NCBI GenBank assembly: GCA_031415055.1 | Contig: JANOQZ010000018.1 | Span: 1 to 64,000 of the forward strand | Length of the DNA: 64,000 nucleotides | Source: JANMOK01 sp031415055 | GTDB lineage: Bacteria > Pseudomonadota > Alphaproteobacteria > Rhodobacterales > Rhodobacteraceae | Reading direction: 5' to 3' | Shown: positions 8,088-16,711 of the stretch, one piece after another | How positions within the stretch are numbered: the stretch's first letter is position 1 | Layout of the letters: each line of letters begins with the position of its first letter | Notes under the pieces: generated by a model | Seen by the model: only the letters and a program-made list of their open reading frames with translations | Database searches by the model: none | What the model was told of the DNA's origin: nothing | Translations under genes and position numbers: made by a program

Positions 8088-8089
8088 GA

Positions 8090-8785
8090 CTACGCCGCCC
8101 TTGTTGTGCGGTTTTCGATCCGCTTTTCGCTGGTGCCTTGGATAATCCGGTGCACGAATATACCGGGTGTGTGGATACTATCGGGGTCGAGGCTGCCAAC
8201 GGGCACAATTTCTTCGACCTCGGCCACGCAAATCTTGCCACAGGTCGCGGCGGGTGGGTTAAAATTGCGCGCGGTCTTGCGGTAAACCAGATTGCCCTGC
8301 GCATCGCCCCTCCACGCCTTGATGATGGCAAGGTCGGCAACAATGCCATTTTCCAGTATGTAGGTCGTGCCGTTGAAATCCTTGTGTTCCTTGCCGTCGG
8401 CAATCACGGTGCCGACACCGGTTTTGGTATAAAACCCAGGAATTCCGGCCCCACCCGCCCGCATCCGCTCGGCCAATGTGCCTTGCGGGTTGAATTCGAT
8501 TTCCAGCTCGCCCGCCAGATATTGCCGCATGAACTCGGCATTCTCCCCGACATAGGACGAGATCATTTTCTTGACTTGCCGTGCGGCCAACAAATTGCCC
8601 AAGCCAATCCCGTCAACCCCGGCGTTGTTCGAGGCGATGGTCAGGTTCTTGGTTCCAGCTTCCCGAATTGCGGCGATCAACACTTCGGGGATGCCGCACA
8701 GACCAAACCCACCCGAGGCGATCAGCATGCCGTCAAACAGCGTGCCTTCCAGCGCGGCTTTGGCATTCGGGAAGATTTTGTTCAT
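8090..8785 (-). CDS. scoA: 3-oxoacid CoA-transferase subunit A
   Basis: 231 residues beginning MNKIFPNAKAALEG, with the glycine-rich CoA-transferase motif GGFGLCGIPEVLI, the SNNAGVDGIGLG block and PGFYTKTGVGT. This is the alpha-type subunit that pairs with ScoB to make the active heterotetramer. The gene is first in the two-gene operon; the start at 8785 fits the alignable family N-terminus. It is transcribed divergently from the toxin-antitoxin pair, with a 175-base gap holding both promoters. Confidence 0.95.
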   Translation of the reverse strand: MNKIFPNAKAALEGTLFDGMLIASGGFGLCGIPEVLIAAIREAGTKNLTIASNNAGVDGIGLGNLLAARQVKKMISSYVGENAEFMRQYLAGELEIEFNPQGTLAERMRAGGAGIPGFYTKTGVGTVIADGKEHKDFNGTTYILENGIVADLAIIKAWRGDAQGNLVYRKTARNFNPPAATCGKICVAEVEEIVPVGSLDPDSIHTPGIFVHRIIQGTSEKRIENRTTRAA

Positions 8786-8896
8786 GGCTATGGGCTTTCG
8801 CTGGAGTCAGGGCCTCAATGTCCAAGTGAAGCGTGAAACTGTCAAGGCGGCGCGTGGGACTGCGGCTAAACAGGGCTCAGTGGCGGCGGACGATTG

Positions 8897-8939
8897 TTGA
8901 CTTTTAGAATGATAGCATTATGATAGCAAAATGATAGCA
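8897..8939 (+). promoter_or_regulatory. Promoter of the toxin-antitoxin operon overlapped by three phased operator repeats
   Basis: TTGACT (8897-8902) and TATGAT (8919-8924) with a 16-bp spacer form a good sigma-70 promoter. Three copies of ATGATAGCA begin at 8909, 8920 and 8931, an exact 11-bp period, and cover the -10 box. This is the expected place for autorepression by a ribbon-helix-helix antitoxin (known behaviour of FitAB/VapBC modules). AGGAGG at 8950-8955 follows, just before the antitoxin GTG start. Confidence 0.7.
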
Positions 8940-8960
8940 CTGATTTGTTAGGAGGCCGCC

Positions 8961-9200
8961 GTGGCGCAATTGTTGGTTCGAAACGTTGATGAGGCAGTTA
9001 TTCAAGCTTTGCGCAGTCGTGCGAAAGCACATGGTCGTTCGACCGAAGCCGAGCACCGTGCCTTATTGGAGGGGATATTGCTGGAAAGGTCGCAACGCAA
9101 CAGTGCTTTTGCAGTAAAATCCGCCGAATTGCGTAAACGAATTTCGTTGCCCATAGATTCACTGGAAATCATCCGTGAAGGCCGGGATAGTCGCCGATGA
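8961..9200 (+). CDS. FitA/VapB-type antitoxin (ribbon-helix-helix)
   Basis: 79 residues from a GTG start that sits 5 bases after a perfect AGGAGG. The N-terminal ~45 residues (AQLLVRNVDEAVIQALRSRAKAHGRSTEAEHRALLEGIL) match the FitA-like ribbon-helix-helix fold: a beta strand with LLVRN, two helices and the STEAEHR turn. The charged C-terminus should wrap the toxin. The stop overlaps the toxin start by 4 bases (ATGA), the usual coupling. It probably represses its own promoter through the phased ATGATAGCA repeats immediately upstream. Confidence 0.88.
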   Translation: MAQLLVRNVDEAVIQALRSRAKAHGRSTEAEHRALLEGILLERSQRNSAFAVKSAELRKRISLPIDSLEIIREGRDSRR

Positions 9201-9628
9201 TTCCAAGCAATGTTGTCGTCGATGCCAGTGTGGCTATCAAATGGTTAGTAAACGAAGCCGACAGCGATGTCGCTGGCCAACTGTTGTTCGACCAACAGTT
9301 ATTTGCGCCCGAACTGTTAACGATCGAAGTGGCAAACGCGCTTTGGTCTATGGTACGCAGGAAATTCTTAACTGACAGCATTGCGATGGAAGCTTTGGCC
9401 AATTTTAGCGAAGCAGACATTAATTTCAGGTCTTCAATCGATCACACCAACACCGCACTGCGTTTGGCATTGGAATTAGCCCATCCAGCCTATGATTGTC
9501 TCTATTTGGCACTGGCATTGGACATCGGCTGTCCGGTTGTTACTTTTGACAAGCGATTCCATTCATCAGTTTCAAAGCACGGGCAATATTCCGGAATAGT
9601 AATTATTCTGCCAGAAAAGCCAAGCTAA
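9197..9628 (+). CDS. PIN-domain toxin (VapC/FitB type)
   Basis: 143 residues forming a single PIN domain. The four acidic metal-binding residues are visible: Asp9 in VVVDASVAIKW, Glu44 in LLTIEVANALW, Asp100 in AYDCLYLALA and Asp118 in VVTFDKRF. Family members are Mg-dependent RNases, often cutting tRNA or rRNA, and are held inactive by the upstream antitoxin. The gene overlaps the antitoxin stop. Its own end overlaps the convergent GNAT gene by 4 bases. All catalytic residues are intact, so it looks functional. Confidence 0.9.
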   Translation: MIPSNVVVDASVAIKWLVNEADSDVAGQLLFDQQLFAPELLTIEVANALWSMVRRKFLTDSIAMEALANFSEADINFRSSIDHTNTALRLALELAHPAYDCLYLALALDIGCPVVTFDKRFHSSVSKHGQYSGIVIILPEKPS

Positions 9629-10158
9629 CCCAGCACCGTCCAAACCAAATGCCTTTTGAACGGGTTGCCCTCGGGGACATTGGGGTGGTCATAGTCGCGG
9701 GCGGGGTCGCGCATCATGCCGATCTTTTCCATCACGCGCTGCGAAGGCAGGTTCGCGGCGGCAGTGTAGGCGATAATTTCGGCCAATTTCAGGGATTCAA
9801 ACCCGTAATTAAGACAAGCCTTCGCGCCCTCCGGGGCCAGTCCTTGGCCCCACAAATCGGGGACAATACGCCAGCCGATTTCTGGCAGAGCGGCGATTGG
9901 GTGGTCAAATATCGGGTAATTCAGTCCGACAAAACCAACAAAGCGGCCATTTTCCTTTAATTCCGCCGCCAAAAAGCCAAGCGAACCAGCGGCCAGTTTC
10001 GCCGACATTGCCCACATCCAATCGACGATCCTTTCACGGGGCGGAATTGCCGAATAGAACCGCATGACCACCGGGTCGCTGCTAAGCGCAACGAATGGCT
10101 CAACGTCGTCCTCGCGCCAATCGCGCAGGATCAGGCGTTCGGTTTCAATTCTCACCAT
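9625..10158 (-). CDS. GNAT-family N-acetyltransferase (RimJ/RimL-like)
   Basis: 177 residues from the ATG at 10158; the frame is open up to 10305, but the extra N-terminus has no homologous character, while MVRIETERLILRDWREDD is the classic start of the RimJ/RimL-like branch. The acetyl-CoA loop appears as IVPDLWGQGLAPEGAKACLNYGF, and the later ANLPSQRVMEKIGM motif is typical. The target (a protein N-terminus or small molecule) cannot be told from sequence. The closing RDPARDYDHP...HLVWTV is seen in many members. Confidence 0.88.
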   Translation of the reverse strand: MVRIETERLILRDWREDDVEPFVALSSDPVVMRFYSAIPPRERIVDWMWAMSAKLAAGSLGFLAAELKENGRFVGFVGLNYPIFDHPIAALPEIGWRIVPDLWGQGLAPEGAKACLNYGFESLKLAEIIAYTAAANLPSQRVMEKIGMMRDPARDYDHPNVPEGNPFKRHLVWTVLG

Positions 10159-10498
10159 CAAACCTGCCTTCGCGGTTGCAGCATTTGCTGAATTTGCCCA
10201 GAATAGCGCGGGGAAACAAGCACTAACTCCCCCAAAAACCGCCTCCGGACCCCCTATTTGAGGCGTTTTTCCGCTACGGATTTTGGCGCTTTTGCCGTGC
10301 TGCAATGCACAATTTACCGTTGATAGCAGCGCGGCCAGACAAATTCACAAAGCGAGGTTTGTTCGTTGCGCGGGCGGCACAATGGAACCAAACTGGTGGC
10401 GGAAATGGTAAATATTTGGTTAATATATTTTTTTATATGCAGCAATATCAGTTGTTTACGCGTTCTGGCACGCGTGCGCGCAATAGCCGAAACTGATG
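10159..10498. other. Intergenic region, GNAT / deacetylase
   Basis: About 340 bases. The right half is AT-rich (10405-10455) with runs of A and T, and the last 40 bases contain ACGCGT twice. No gene is supported: the plus-strand 63-codon frame at 10305-10496 has no homology-like features or ribosome-binding site. It likely holds the GNAT promoter and the end of the deacetylase transcript. Confidence 0.4.
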
Positions 10499-11608
10499 TT
10501 AAAAACCAAATTCCTCGACCATCTCGTCGATCAATCCACTGAAAAATGCTTGCGCCCTTGGCCCCGGTTGCTGACCCAGCAATCTTGGCCCCAACGGGTC
10601 TTTCGCGGTGATTTCACTGCCCGACATTTCTTCCAAAACCGCGTGCCCACAAAACGGCACATGCACCTCGGAATACCCCCCCTCATGAGCCATGACCAAC
10701 TTACTGGCACACAATTTGTCAGCCGCCTTCATAACAATTCGAGTCATCTCTCGAAACGTATCCGACCCCGCCAACATGCGGCTCAACGGATCGACGCCAG
10801 ATGCGTCAAATCCACAAGCCACAACAATCACATCGGGCTTGAAACTATGGAGTTTTGGCACGATCAAGCGCTGCATCGCCTCTAAATAAGTCGCATGCCC
10901 CGCCCCCGGCGGCAGCGGAATGTTCATGTTGGAACCGAGTCCTGCACCGCTGCCCTTGGCGTCGGTTCCTCCAGTATCCAACGGATAATTCCGCTCCTGA
11001 TGGATCGAAATGGTCAGGACATTAGGGTCATCATAGAAGATCGCCTCGGTCCCGTTGCCGTGATGCACGTCCCAATCAACCACGGCGATTTTGTTCGCCA
11101 AACCGTTGGCCAAAGCAGATTTGATGGCGATGCCAATATTGTTGAGCAAACAAAACCCGTTCGGCCAATCGGGCAAACAATGATGCCCCGGCGGGCGAGA
11201 CAGGGCGTAAGCGTTCTTGAATTGGCCTTGCAGGACTGCGTGCAAAGCCGCCTTAACCAGTCCTGCTGAGAGCGCCGCAATCTCAAACCCACCCTTGCCA
11301 AACGGCGTGCGCTCGCCCAACTCACCACCACCAAGGTCGGAAAGGCGCTTGAATTCATCAAGATAACTTGCGGGATGCACACGCAGCAAATCTTGCCGCG
11401 ATGCGGGTTCTGCGCCGTGGTTTGCCAATTCCTTTGCCAGCCCCGTAACATCGAGCAAGTTTTTCAGTCGACGTTTGGTCTCGGGATTTTCCGGCAACCC
11501 ACCCGAAGCTAAAGGCTGCACCAGCCCGCCAACACGTGCCGTCAACGCATAATTGCCGCCAGAATGCCAGAAGCAGCGTTCATCCCAGAAAAATGCGGTT
11601 TGCGCCAT
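10499..11608 (-). CDS. Histone deacetylase-family protein (class II HDAC-like amidohydrolase)
   Basis: 369 residues from the ATG at 11608; the longer frame to 11788 runs into parA and is not used. The HDAC zinc site is intact: SRPPGHHCLPD, VVDWDVHHGNGTEAIFYDD (Asp and His ligands) and later ACGFDASGVDPL, with the terminal HEGGYSE motif. Bacterial members deacetylate small amines, such as polyamines, or proteins. The gene starts 13 bases after the ParA stop, so it is probably co-transcribed with parA and amylosucrase. The substrate is unknown. Confidence 0.9.
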   Translation of the reverse strand: MAQTAFFWDERCFWHSGGNYALTARVGGLVQPLASGGLPENPETKRRLKNLLDVTGLAKELANHGAEPASRQDLLRVHPASYLDEFKRLSDLGGGELGERTPFGKGGFEIAALSAGLVKAALHAVLQGQFKNAYALSRPPGHHCLPDWPNGFCLLNNIGIAIKSALANGLANKIAVVDWDVHHGNGTEAIFYDDPNVLTISIHQERNYPLDTGGTDAKGSGAGLGSNMNIPLPPGAGHATYLEAMQRLIVPKLHSFKPDVIVVACGFDASGVDPLSRMLAGSDTFREMTRIVMKAADKLCASKLVMAHEGGYSEVHVPFCGHAVLEEMSGSEITAKDPLGPRLLGQQPGPRAQAFFSGLIDEMVEEFGF

Positions 11609-11621
11609 GGTTGTGCCGAGA

Positions 11622-12266
11622 CTAGCGCCCGAATATCCCGCGCTTGTGCTGGGTCTGCAAATTGTCGATCTCTTCACGCAAGGCTTCGATTTCGGCTTTG
11701 GCCACCGATTTGCGCGGATTGTCCAGTGCAGTTTTCCCATCTGGAAAACCGGATGAATAGGCGACGCGATTGCCAATTCGCGTTTCAAGGACGGTTGCGC
11801 CAGATTTTGTCAGTGCGTTAACTGCATTGTCGGTCGCTTCCGGACGCACCGGCACGCGGTTCATCACCACAACGCTTTTGACGTTTTCGGCCTTTGCCAT
11901 TTTCAAAATTGCCTCGGTCGCCCAAACGTCCATCGCGGTTGCTTGGCAAGGAACAATGATAAGTTCACTGGTCCGGATCGCGCCTTCGAGCAAAGACGAA
12001 GCATTGCCCGGACAATCGACAAGAACGAGGTCAAAGTCACGCGCCGCGTGACGGATGTCGGAACTGGCGCGATAATCCTTTGACTCGATCTCTCCTAAAC
12101 CCGGCAGACTGCCATAGGCCAACCACCGCGACAGTGACTTTTGCGGGTCAATGTCGATGACGGCAACTTTGCGCCCGGCCAAAAGCCACGAATGAGCAAG
12201 GTGAACCAGCAGCGTTGTTTTGCCAGCGCCACCTTTTTGTTGTGCAAACGTGATTACTCTTCCCAA
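11622..12266 (-). CDS. ParA-family ATPase (orphan, MinD/ParA-like)
   Basis: 214 residues starting at a TTG: MGRVITFAQQ, then the deviant Walker A KGGAGKTT (residues 11-18, signature lysine present), followed by VIDIDPQKSLSRW and the Walker B region VLVDCPG. It is short and lacks an N-terminal DNA-binding domain. No parB gene or parS-like site lies nearby, so it is an orphan positioning-type ATPase rather than a plasmid partition gene. A coiled C-terminus (AEIEALREEIDNLQTQHKR) is predicted. It lies between amylosucrase and the deacetylase in one orientation; its cargo is unknown. Confidence 0.87.
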   Translation of the reverse strand: MGRVITFAQQKGGAGKTTLLVHLAHSWLLAGRKVAVIDIDPQKSLSRWLAYGSLPGLGEIESKDYRASSDIRHAARDFDLVLVDCPGNASSLLEGAIRTSELIIVPCQATAMDVWATEAILKMAKAENVKSVVVMNRVPVRPEATDNAVNALTKSGATVLETRIGNRVAYSSGFPDGKTALDNPRKSVAKAEIEALREEIDNLQTQHKRGIFGR

Positions 12267-12329
12267 ATGCAGACCCCGATCAAAAGAACACTAGACCACG
12301 CGCAAATTGAAAGCATTGCCGTGGCAATG

Positions 12330-14222
12330 TCAAACGAGCCACAGTCGCGCATAGGGCGGAAGGGCGATTTTGTTGCCGTGCAGCGATACTTTCTGCCCCG
12401 ATAGCGTATCTTCAAACCGGCTTGCCCCATGCTGTTTGGCCCAATCAGCGTCGATGCTTGCCCAATTTTCGGTGAAATTGAACAGGCAAATGACCGGCCC
12501 GATGGGTGCCTTGCGAACAAAGGCGAACAGGCCGGGAATATGTGTTTCAACAATCGCGGTTGGGTTTGCCGCGTGAAGTTGCCCCAAAAGGCGGCGGCGC
12601 GTTAGTATATCGCGCACGCCATGATAGACCCGCGCCGAAGGCGTATTTGCCGTCGTGCGTTCCGACGCTTTCGCCCAATCCATAACCGGACGGTGCACCC
12701 ATCGGCTGTCATGGGCGCGATGCGGGTCGGCGATATAGGAATAATCGTTGGTCAAAGCGAGTTCGTCGCCCATGTAAATCAACGGTATTCCGCCGTAGGA
12801 TGCAATTAGCGCATGCCCCAAAAGGATACGCTGGATTGCCATTTCAATGCCGTTCAAGTCTCCGCTGCGTTCCGCTGTCTCCAACCCCGCCAAAGAGGCG
12901 AAGGAACCGCTGATACGTTTGTCGCCGGTTTCGGGGTTAACCTGAAACAACTCGCCTTTGGCAAAAGATCCTTGAAATCCGCCTTCATAGAAATCGGACA
13001 GATAGTTGCGATGTTTATGCCCGTTGGACCCTACCGCATGGGCATCGTCGTCGGTGATCGCCCAGCCGATGTCATCGTGGCACCGGATATAGGTCGCATA
13101 GGCTGCGTTGCTGTAAACGGTCGGAAAATGCGTGCGCAACACATGCGTCATCATGGCGGTGTCGCGCGTTGCCAGTGCTGACCAAAACTGCACCATCAGC
13201 GAGTTGTGGTAGGCGAGATTGCCTTCCTTGCCAGCATGTGCGCCCTGACCAAGATAGGGGATCATTTCGGCTGGCGCGACGATGGCTTCGGCCAGATGAA
13301 TAACCGAGGGCGCCGCGATGCGGCTTGCAGCGCGCAGAGCATGGAGAATATCATGCACCTCGGGTTCCGACTGGCACCGCGTGCCCATACGTTTCCACAT
13401 GAAAGCAACCGCATCCAAACGCATGACATCGACGCCTTTGTTGGCGAGGTTGAGCATGATCTCAACGACTTCGAGAAACACCCAAGGGTTGGCCCAGTTC
13501 AAATCCCATTGGTGTTCGTTGAACGTCGTCCAAACCCATTTGCTAAATTCGGGATGGTGGGTGAAATTGCCCGGCGCATTGTCTGGGAAGACTTCGACCA
13601 GCGATTTTTCGTATTGTTTTGGCAGATTGTCGTCGTCAAACATCAGGTAGTAATCCTGATATTTTGCCGTGCCTTTGCGAGCCTTTTTGGCCCATTCGTG
13701 TTCCTTGGCGGTGTGGTTAAGCACAAGGTCGACGCATATGCTGATACCGCGTTGGCGTAGCGCGGTCGCCAGCGTCTGAAAATCTTCCATAGTGCCATAT
13801 TCAGGATTGATGGCCCGGTAGTCGATCACCGAATAGCCGCCGTCGCTGTCGCCGGGTCGTGGTTTCAGGCAGGCCATGAAATGAATGTAGTTGATGCCAA
13901 GGTCTTGTAAATAATCGAGTTTTTCAAGGACGCCTTTCAAGTTGCCGTTGAAGCGGTCGATATAAAAGACATAGCCGGCCATGTCGGGTCGCTGGAACCA
14001 GTCCGGTTCCAAATCGCGTTTGAGGTCGAGAAGTTTCAAATCGGCGGGGCGCTCGTCCCAATTGCGTTTGAGCGCGGCGGTTAAAGCTTTGGAAAACTTG
14101 GTATAATCTGGGTGTGCGCCATAAAGGCCGTCCAGCATTCCCCAAAGATCGTGATGGCTGCGTTGCAGCCGCAGGTCAAATATTTGGTCGTCCGGGTCTG
14201 GTTTTGCGGCAGTTCCGGGCAT
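12330..14222 (-). CDS. Amylosucrase (GH13 glucosyltransferase)
   Basis: 630 residues, matching the 630-640 of known amylosucrases. The four GH13 blocks are visible: DLVLNH (~165-170), GVDVMRLDAVAF with the nucleophile Asp270, HLAEAIV with the acid/base Glu312, and RCHDDIGW with the stabilising Asp383. The B-domain region KPRPGDSDGGYSV and the EAIV/HDDIGW forms point to amylosucrase rather than alpha-amylase. It makes alpha-1,4-glucan from sucrose, releasing fructose. A strong AGGAAG site precedes the ATG. A CAAACGTTTG palindrome lies about 40 bases upstream, suggesting LacI-type control. No other sucrose gene is in the window. Confidence 0.9.
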   Translation of the reverse strand: MPGTAAKPDPDDQIFDLRLQRSHHDLWGMLDGLYGAHPDYTKFSKALTAALKRNWDERPADLKLLDLKRDLEPDWFQRPDMAGYVFYIDRFNGNLKGVLEKLDYLQDLGINYIHFMACLKPRPGDSDGGYSVIDYRAINPEYGTMEDFQTLATALRQRGISICVDLVLNHTAKEHEWAKKARKGTAKYQDYYLMFDDDNLPKQYEKSLVEVFPDNAPGNFTHHPEFSKWVWTTFNEHQWDLNWANPWVFLEVVEIMLNLANKGVDVMRLDAVAFMWKRMGTRCQSEPEVHDILHALRAASRIAAPSVIHLAEAIVAPAEMIPYLGQGAHAGKEGNLAYHNSLMVQFWSALATRDTAMMTHVLRTHFPTVYSNAAYATYIRCHDDIGWAITDDDAHAVGSNGHKHRNYLSDFYEGGFQGSFAKGELFQVNPETGDKRISGSFASLAGLETAERSGDLNGIEMAIQRILLGHALIASYGGIPLIYMGDELALTNDYSYIADPHRAHDSRWVHRPVMDWAKASERTTANTPSARVYHGVRDILTRRRLLGQLHAANPTAIVETHIPGLFAFVRKAPIGPVICLFNFTENWASIDADWAKQHGASRFEDTLSGQKVSLHGNKIALPPYARLWLV

Positions 14223-14258
14223 GGCTTCCTCGCGTTGCTTTGCGCGAACCTAACAAAT

Positions 14259-14270
14259 TGCAAACGTTTG
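14259..14270. promoter_or_regulatory. Candidate LacI-family operator upstream of amylosucrase
   Basis: A perfect 10-bp palindrome CAAACGTTTG (14261-14270) in the 65-base gap between the histidine phosphatase stop and the amylosucrase start. The AAACGTTT core resembles sites of LacI-family sugar regulators, whose operators are centred on CG. No LacI gene is in the window, so the assignment is inferred from the palindrome alone. Confidence 0.4.
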
Positions 14271-14287
14271 GGAAGGGGGCAATCAAG

Positions 14288-14761
14288 CTAATCGCCGTAG
14301 TGCCGGATTTCGACTTTTGGCGGTCCTTGCTCGGCCAAGGTCAGGATATAGAGGTCGCCATATTGTTCTGGCGGTGCTCCGCTGCCGCCCAATGACTCGT
14401 AAATCTTCACGAGATTATCGGTATTGCCAATCCAGATTACCGCCCGGTCGGGATGGTCGCCCTTCAGGTTTGGCACCGCCTCAAATTCGGGCAGGATTGT
14501 CACCTGCAACCCCAATTTGGCCGCCAACGGTGCAGCAGTATCGAGATTGCGTTTCTTGTCGGGGGCATAGATTCCCGCAATGTCAAATTCGGCAACGGCC
14601 TCGACCAAGGCGAGGGCGCGAACACGGCCTTGTTCATTTAAATCCTCCGACGTCGGAACTCTATCGCCGTGGCGAGTGAGTAGGATGATCGTATCGGCAA
14701 AGGACGGGGCTGCAAGGTAAACGGCCAATGTCAGGATCGTGGAAAAGATTGAAATTCGCAT
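14288..14761 (-). CDS. Secreted histidine phosphatase-family protein
   Basis: 157 residues with a clear signal peptide (MRISIFSTILTLAVYLAAPSFA, cleavage near residue 22), then the phosphohistidine motif LLTRHGDR (RHG). The middle AGIYAPDKKRNLDTAAPLA matches the second catalytic region of the superfamily, and the C-terminus is compact. It should act in the periplasm on an unknown phosphoester. Some members of this branch lose the second catalytic His, and I do not see an obvious one late in the protein, so activity is uncertain. The gene lies upstream of amylosucrase in the same direction. Confidence 0.8.
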   Translation of the reverse strand: MRISIFSTILTLAVYLAAPSFADTIILLTRHGDRVPTSEDLNEQGRVRALALVEAVAEFDIAGIYAPDKKRNLDTAAPLAAKLGLQVTILPEFEAVPNLKGDHPDRAVIWIGNTDNLVKIYESLGGSGAPPEQYGDLYILTLAEQGPPKVEIRHYGD

Positions 14762-14844
14762 GATGCCCTCCGATTTGAGATTTAAGCGATGTCACCCGAA
14801 AACTCGTCGCAATTCAATCGTTTTTAGAACGAAACACGTGGATT

Positions 14845-16359
14845 TTAGTATTCTTCAAACAACAAATCCTCCACCGGTTTGTTCAAGAACTGCGGGCACA
14901 TGTTGGTTTCGCGGGCTTTGGTCAATATCTCGGTGACGGCACCATAAGGGTCACCTTCCACGCTGCATTGGCCGCTGTCAGCCAGATTATTGACGCACAT
15001 ATATTCGATCAGCGAAGCAGATCGCACCATCGGGCAGGCCAGTTCTTGTCTTTTGGCAACGTAATCGACGCCGAGTTCATCTGATTGTGAAGGACCTCGC
15101 CCGATAGCAAGGCCAAAATTAAAATCCCAAAGGTACACATGGTCAAAATATTGCGCTAATTCGGCAAAACCGTAGTTGGAAAGGACAACTGCCCTTTCGT
15201 TGCTGATAATCGAGTCAAAAATGCCTGCGATCTTGTTAATTTGGGGATGCAAATATTCCAATTGCAGGAAAATCTCGGATCGCAAATCGCCAAGTACTAC
15301 AGCTCGTTTCAAATATTGCCAGTTCAATTGCGCTCGAACAGCGTTCCCTTCGTCGTCGGGTGAGAACATTGTGTCGTATCTTACAAGCGCGTACAGAATT
15401 GTCGGGTTCAACGGATCGTATTTGAGTTTTTCAAGATTTTCTCTGTATTCCAGAGCGTTTTCATCTGCGTAGGCACCGACCACGCCAAAGTCATATTCTA
15501 TTATTCTGGCGGCCTTGGGGTCGGGTTCTTCAATTTTGGCCAGCAGTGCAATTGCTTTTTCGGGGTCGGGACGAAATTGCGTTGCGTCAATCAGGCGTTG
15601 TTCCAACAATTCGCCTTCGGGCATTCTGTCGAGCATCATCTGCGCCCAAGTCATTTCCTTGCCAGGCTCTTTGACGATATAAATCGCTTCGATTTTGCAT
15701 TTGTCTATGGTGTAACCCGGGCTGTCTTTGACACGGGCGGCAAATTTCTCGCAAAGTTCGAACATCTGCTCGATGGACCCGCCCCAGTTTGGCTGGACGG
15801 TCCAGCGTGCCTTGTCCAGACTCTCGCGGGTGGGTGTGTGTTCAAAGATTTTCTCGAGCAGCGGACCCAATTCGGAATCGCGGCCGCCAAACAAATGCAT
15901 CCGCAAAACGGCATCGGAACCCGGCACGAAGTCAGGAAATTTTTTAAACATGTAACGCGCCAGTGGCGTTGCTTGAGCGACATAATCATACATCCGCTCC
16001 ATCGCTCTGGGGTAAGTTTGCCGCAAGTTTTTCTCGCCACGCGCAATCCAAAGATAGTGATAGAGGTTCGAGAATTTTGCCGCGGGCAGGTGGACTGTCA
16101 GTGTGTCCACATCGCCCCAATCTTCAATGAAGTTCTCCACCGCCGGATCGGTTGTTTCAAATACTTCGTAAAGCTTGCGCTGGTCGTCATATGCGAAATT
16201 GCCAGTTTGAACAGCGAACTGCACCTCATCCAGTTTCTTTTCGACATTGGCGAAATCGCGGTCCTTGATCAGGGCACGCAGATCATCTGGCGTGAAATCA
16301 ATTGCGAAAGTTGGCGTTGTAAAAATTATGAAAAATAGTGCTGTGAAAATCTTTCGCAT
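14845..16359 (-). CDS. Secreted protein of unknown function (possibly DUF4034-like)
   Basis: About 504 residues. It starts with a signal peptide, MRKIFTALFFIIFTTPTFA. The start is placed at the second of two tandem ATGs (16357-16359), 6 bases after GAGGA. The body is helical and acidic/aromatic with TPR-like spacing: short N-terminal DDLRALIKDRDFANVEKKL followed by many repeats of two-helix length and ending with several Cys (LACPMVRS, EYMCVNN, GQCSVEG, NMCPQF). This resembles DUF4034 proteins, which begin with the same 'short helix pair then long solenoid' pattern. It has no catalytic motif I recognise and its function is unknown. Confidence 0.7.
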   Translation of the reverse strand: MRKIFTALFFIIFTTPTFAIDFTPDDLRALIKDRDFANVEKKLDEVQFAVQTGNFAYDDQRKLYEVFETTDPAVENFIEDWGDVDTLTVHLPAAKFSNLYHYLWIARGEKNLRQTYPRAMERMYDYVAQATPLARYMFKKFPDFVPGSDAVLRMHLFGGRDSELGPLLEKIFEHTPTRESLDKARWTVQPNWGGSIEQMFELCEKFAARVKDSPGYTIDKCKIEAIYIVKEPGKEMTWAQMMLDRMPEGELLEQRLIDATQFRPDPEKAIALLAKIEEPDPKAARIIEYDFGVVGAYADENALEYRENLEKLKYDPLNPTILYALVRYDTMFSPDDEGNAVRAQLNWQYLKRAVVLGDLRSEIFLQLEYLHPQINKIAGIFDSIISNERAVVLSNYGFAELAQYFDHVYLWDFNFGLAIGRGPSQSDELGVDYVAKRQELACPMVRSASLIEYMCVNNLADSGQCSVEGDPYGAVTEILTKARETNMCPQFLNKPVEDLLFEEY

Positions 16360-16422
16360 CATCGTTCCTCTACCGAAATATGGCAAAGCCATAGTCGCGG
16401 ATCGTGGCAATTTCAGGGCCGT

Positions 16423-16659
16423 TTACGTCTGACTTTGCCGCACATAAGCCCCTTCGGGCAAATCCATCGCGGCGGCGAGATCGCGCAATTGGCTGGTGGA
16501 AAGGGTCACGTGCACGGTGACACCTAGCCTTGGGTCGAACTGTTCGACGGTGGCGCAATCGTCGAAGGCGTTGATGATGACGTCTTCGCGCAGGGGTTTG
16601 GCACCCTCGTCAACCAAGGTGATCGTTGTGGCATCGAAGTCGTGCTCGGTGGTGAACAT
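16423..16659 (-). CDS. Small conserved-looking protein of unknown function
   Basis: 78 residues (MFTTEHDFDATTITLVDEG...). The composition is balanced and soluble: an N-terminal strand region followed by VTVHVTLSTSQLRDLAAAMDLPEGAY. It sits 63 bases upstream of the preceding secreted protein in the same direction and is divergent from dgkA with a 52-base gap. Codon use resembles its neighbours, so I accept it as a gene, but I do not recognise its family. Confidence 0.65.
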   Translation of the reverse strand: MFTTEHDFDATTITLVDEGAKPLREDVIINAFDDCATVEQFDPRLGVTVHVTLSTSQLRDLAAAMDLPEGAYVRQSQT

Positions 16660-16711
16660 GGGCCCAGATTAGCCGGTGCCAAAGTTTATTGCCAGATAAG
16701 TCATTGGCACT

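Noticed and set aside
10305..10496. 63-codon plus-strand frame between GNAT and deacetylase
   Set aside because: AT-rich region, no ribosome-binding site, no recognisable motif.
11788..11788. Long start of the deacetylase inside parA
   Set aside because: The extension has no family similarity; the start at 11608 begins with the conserved region.
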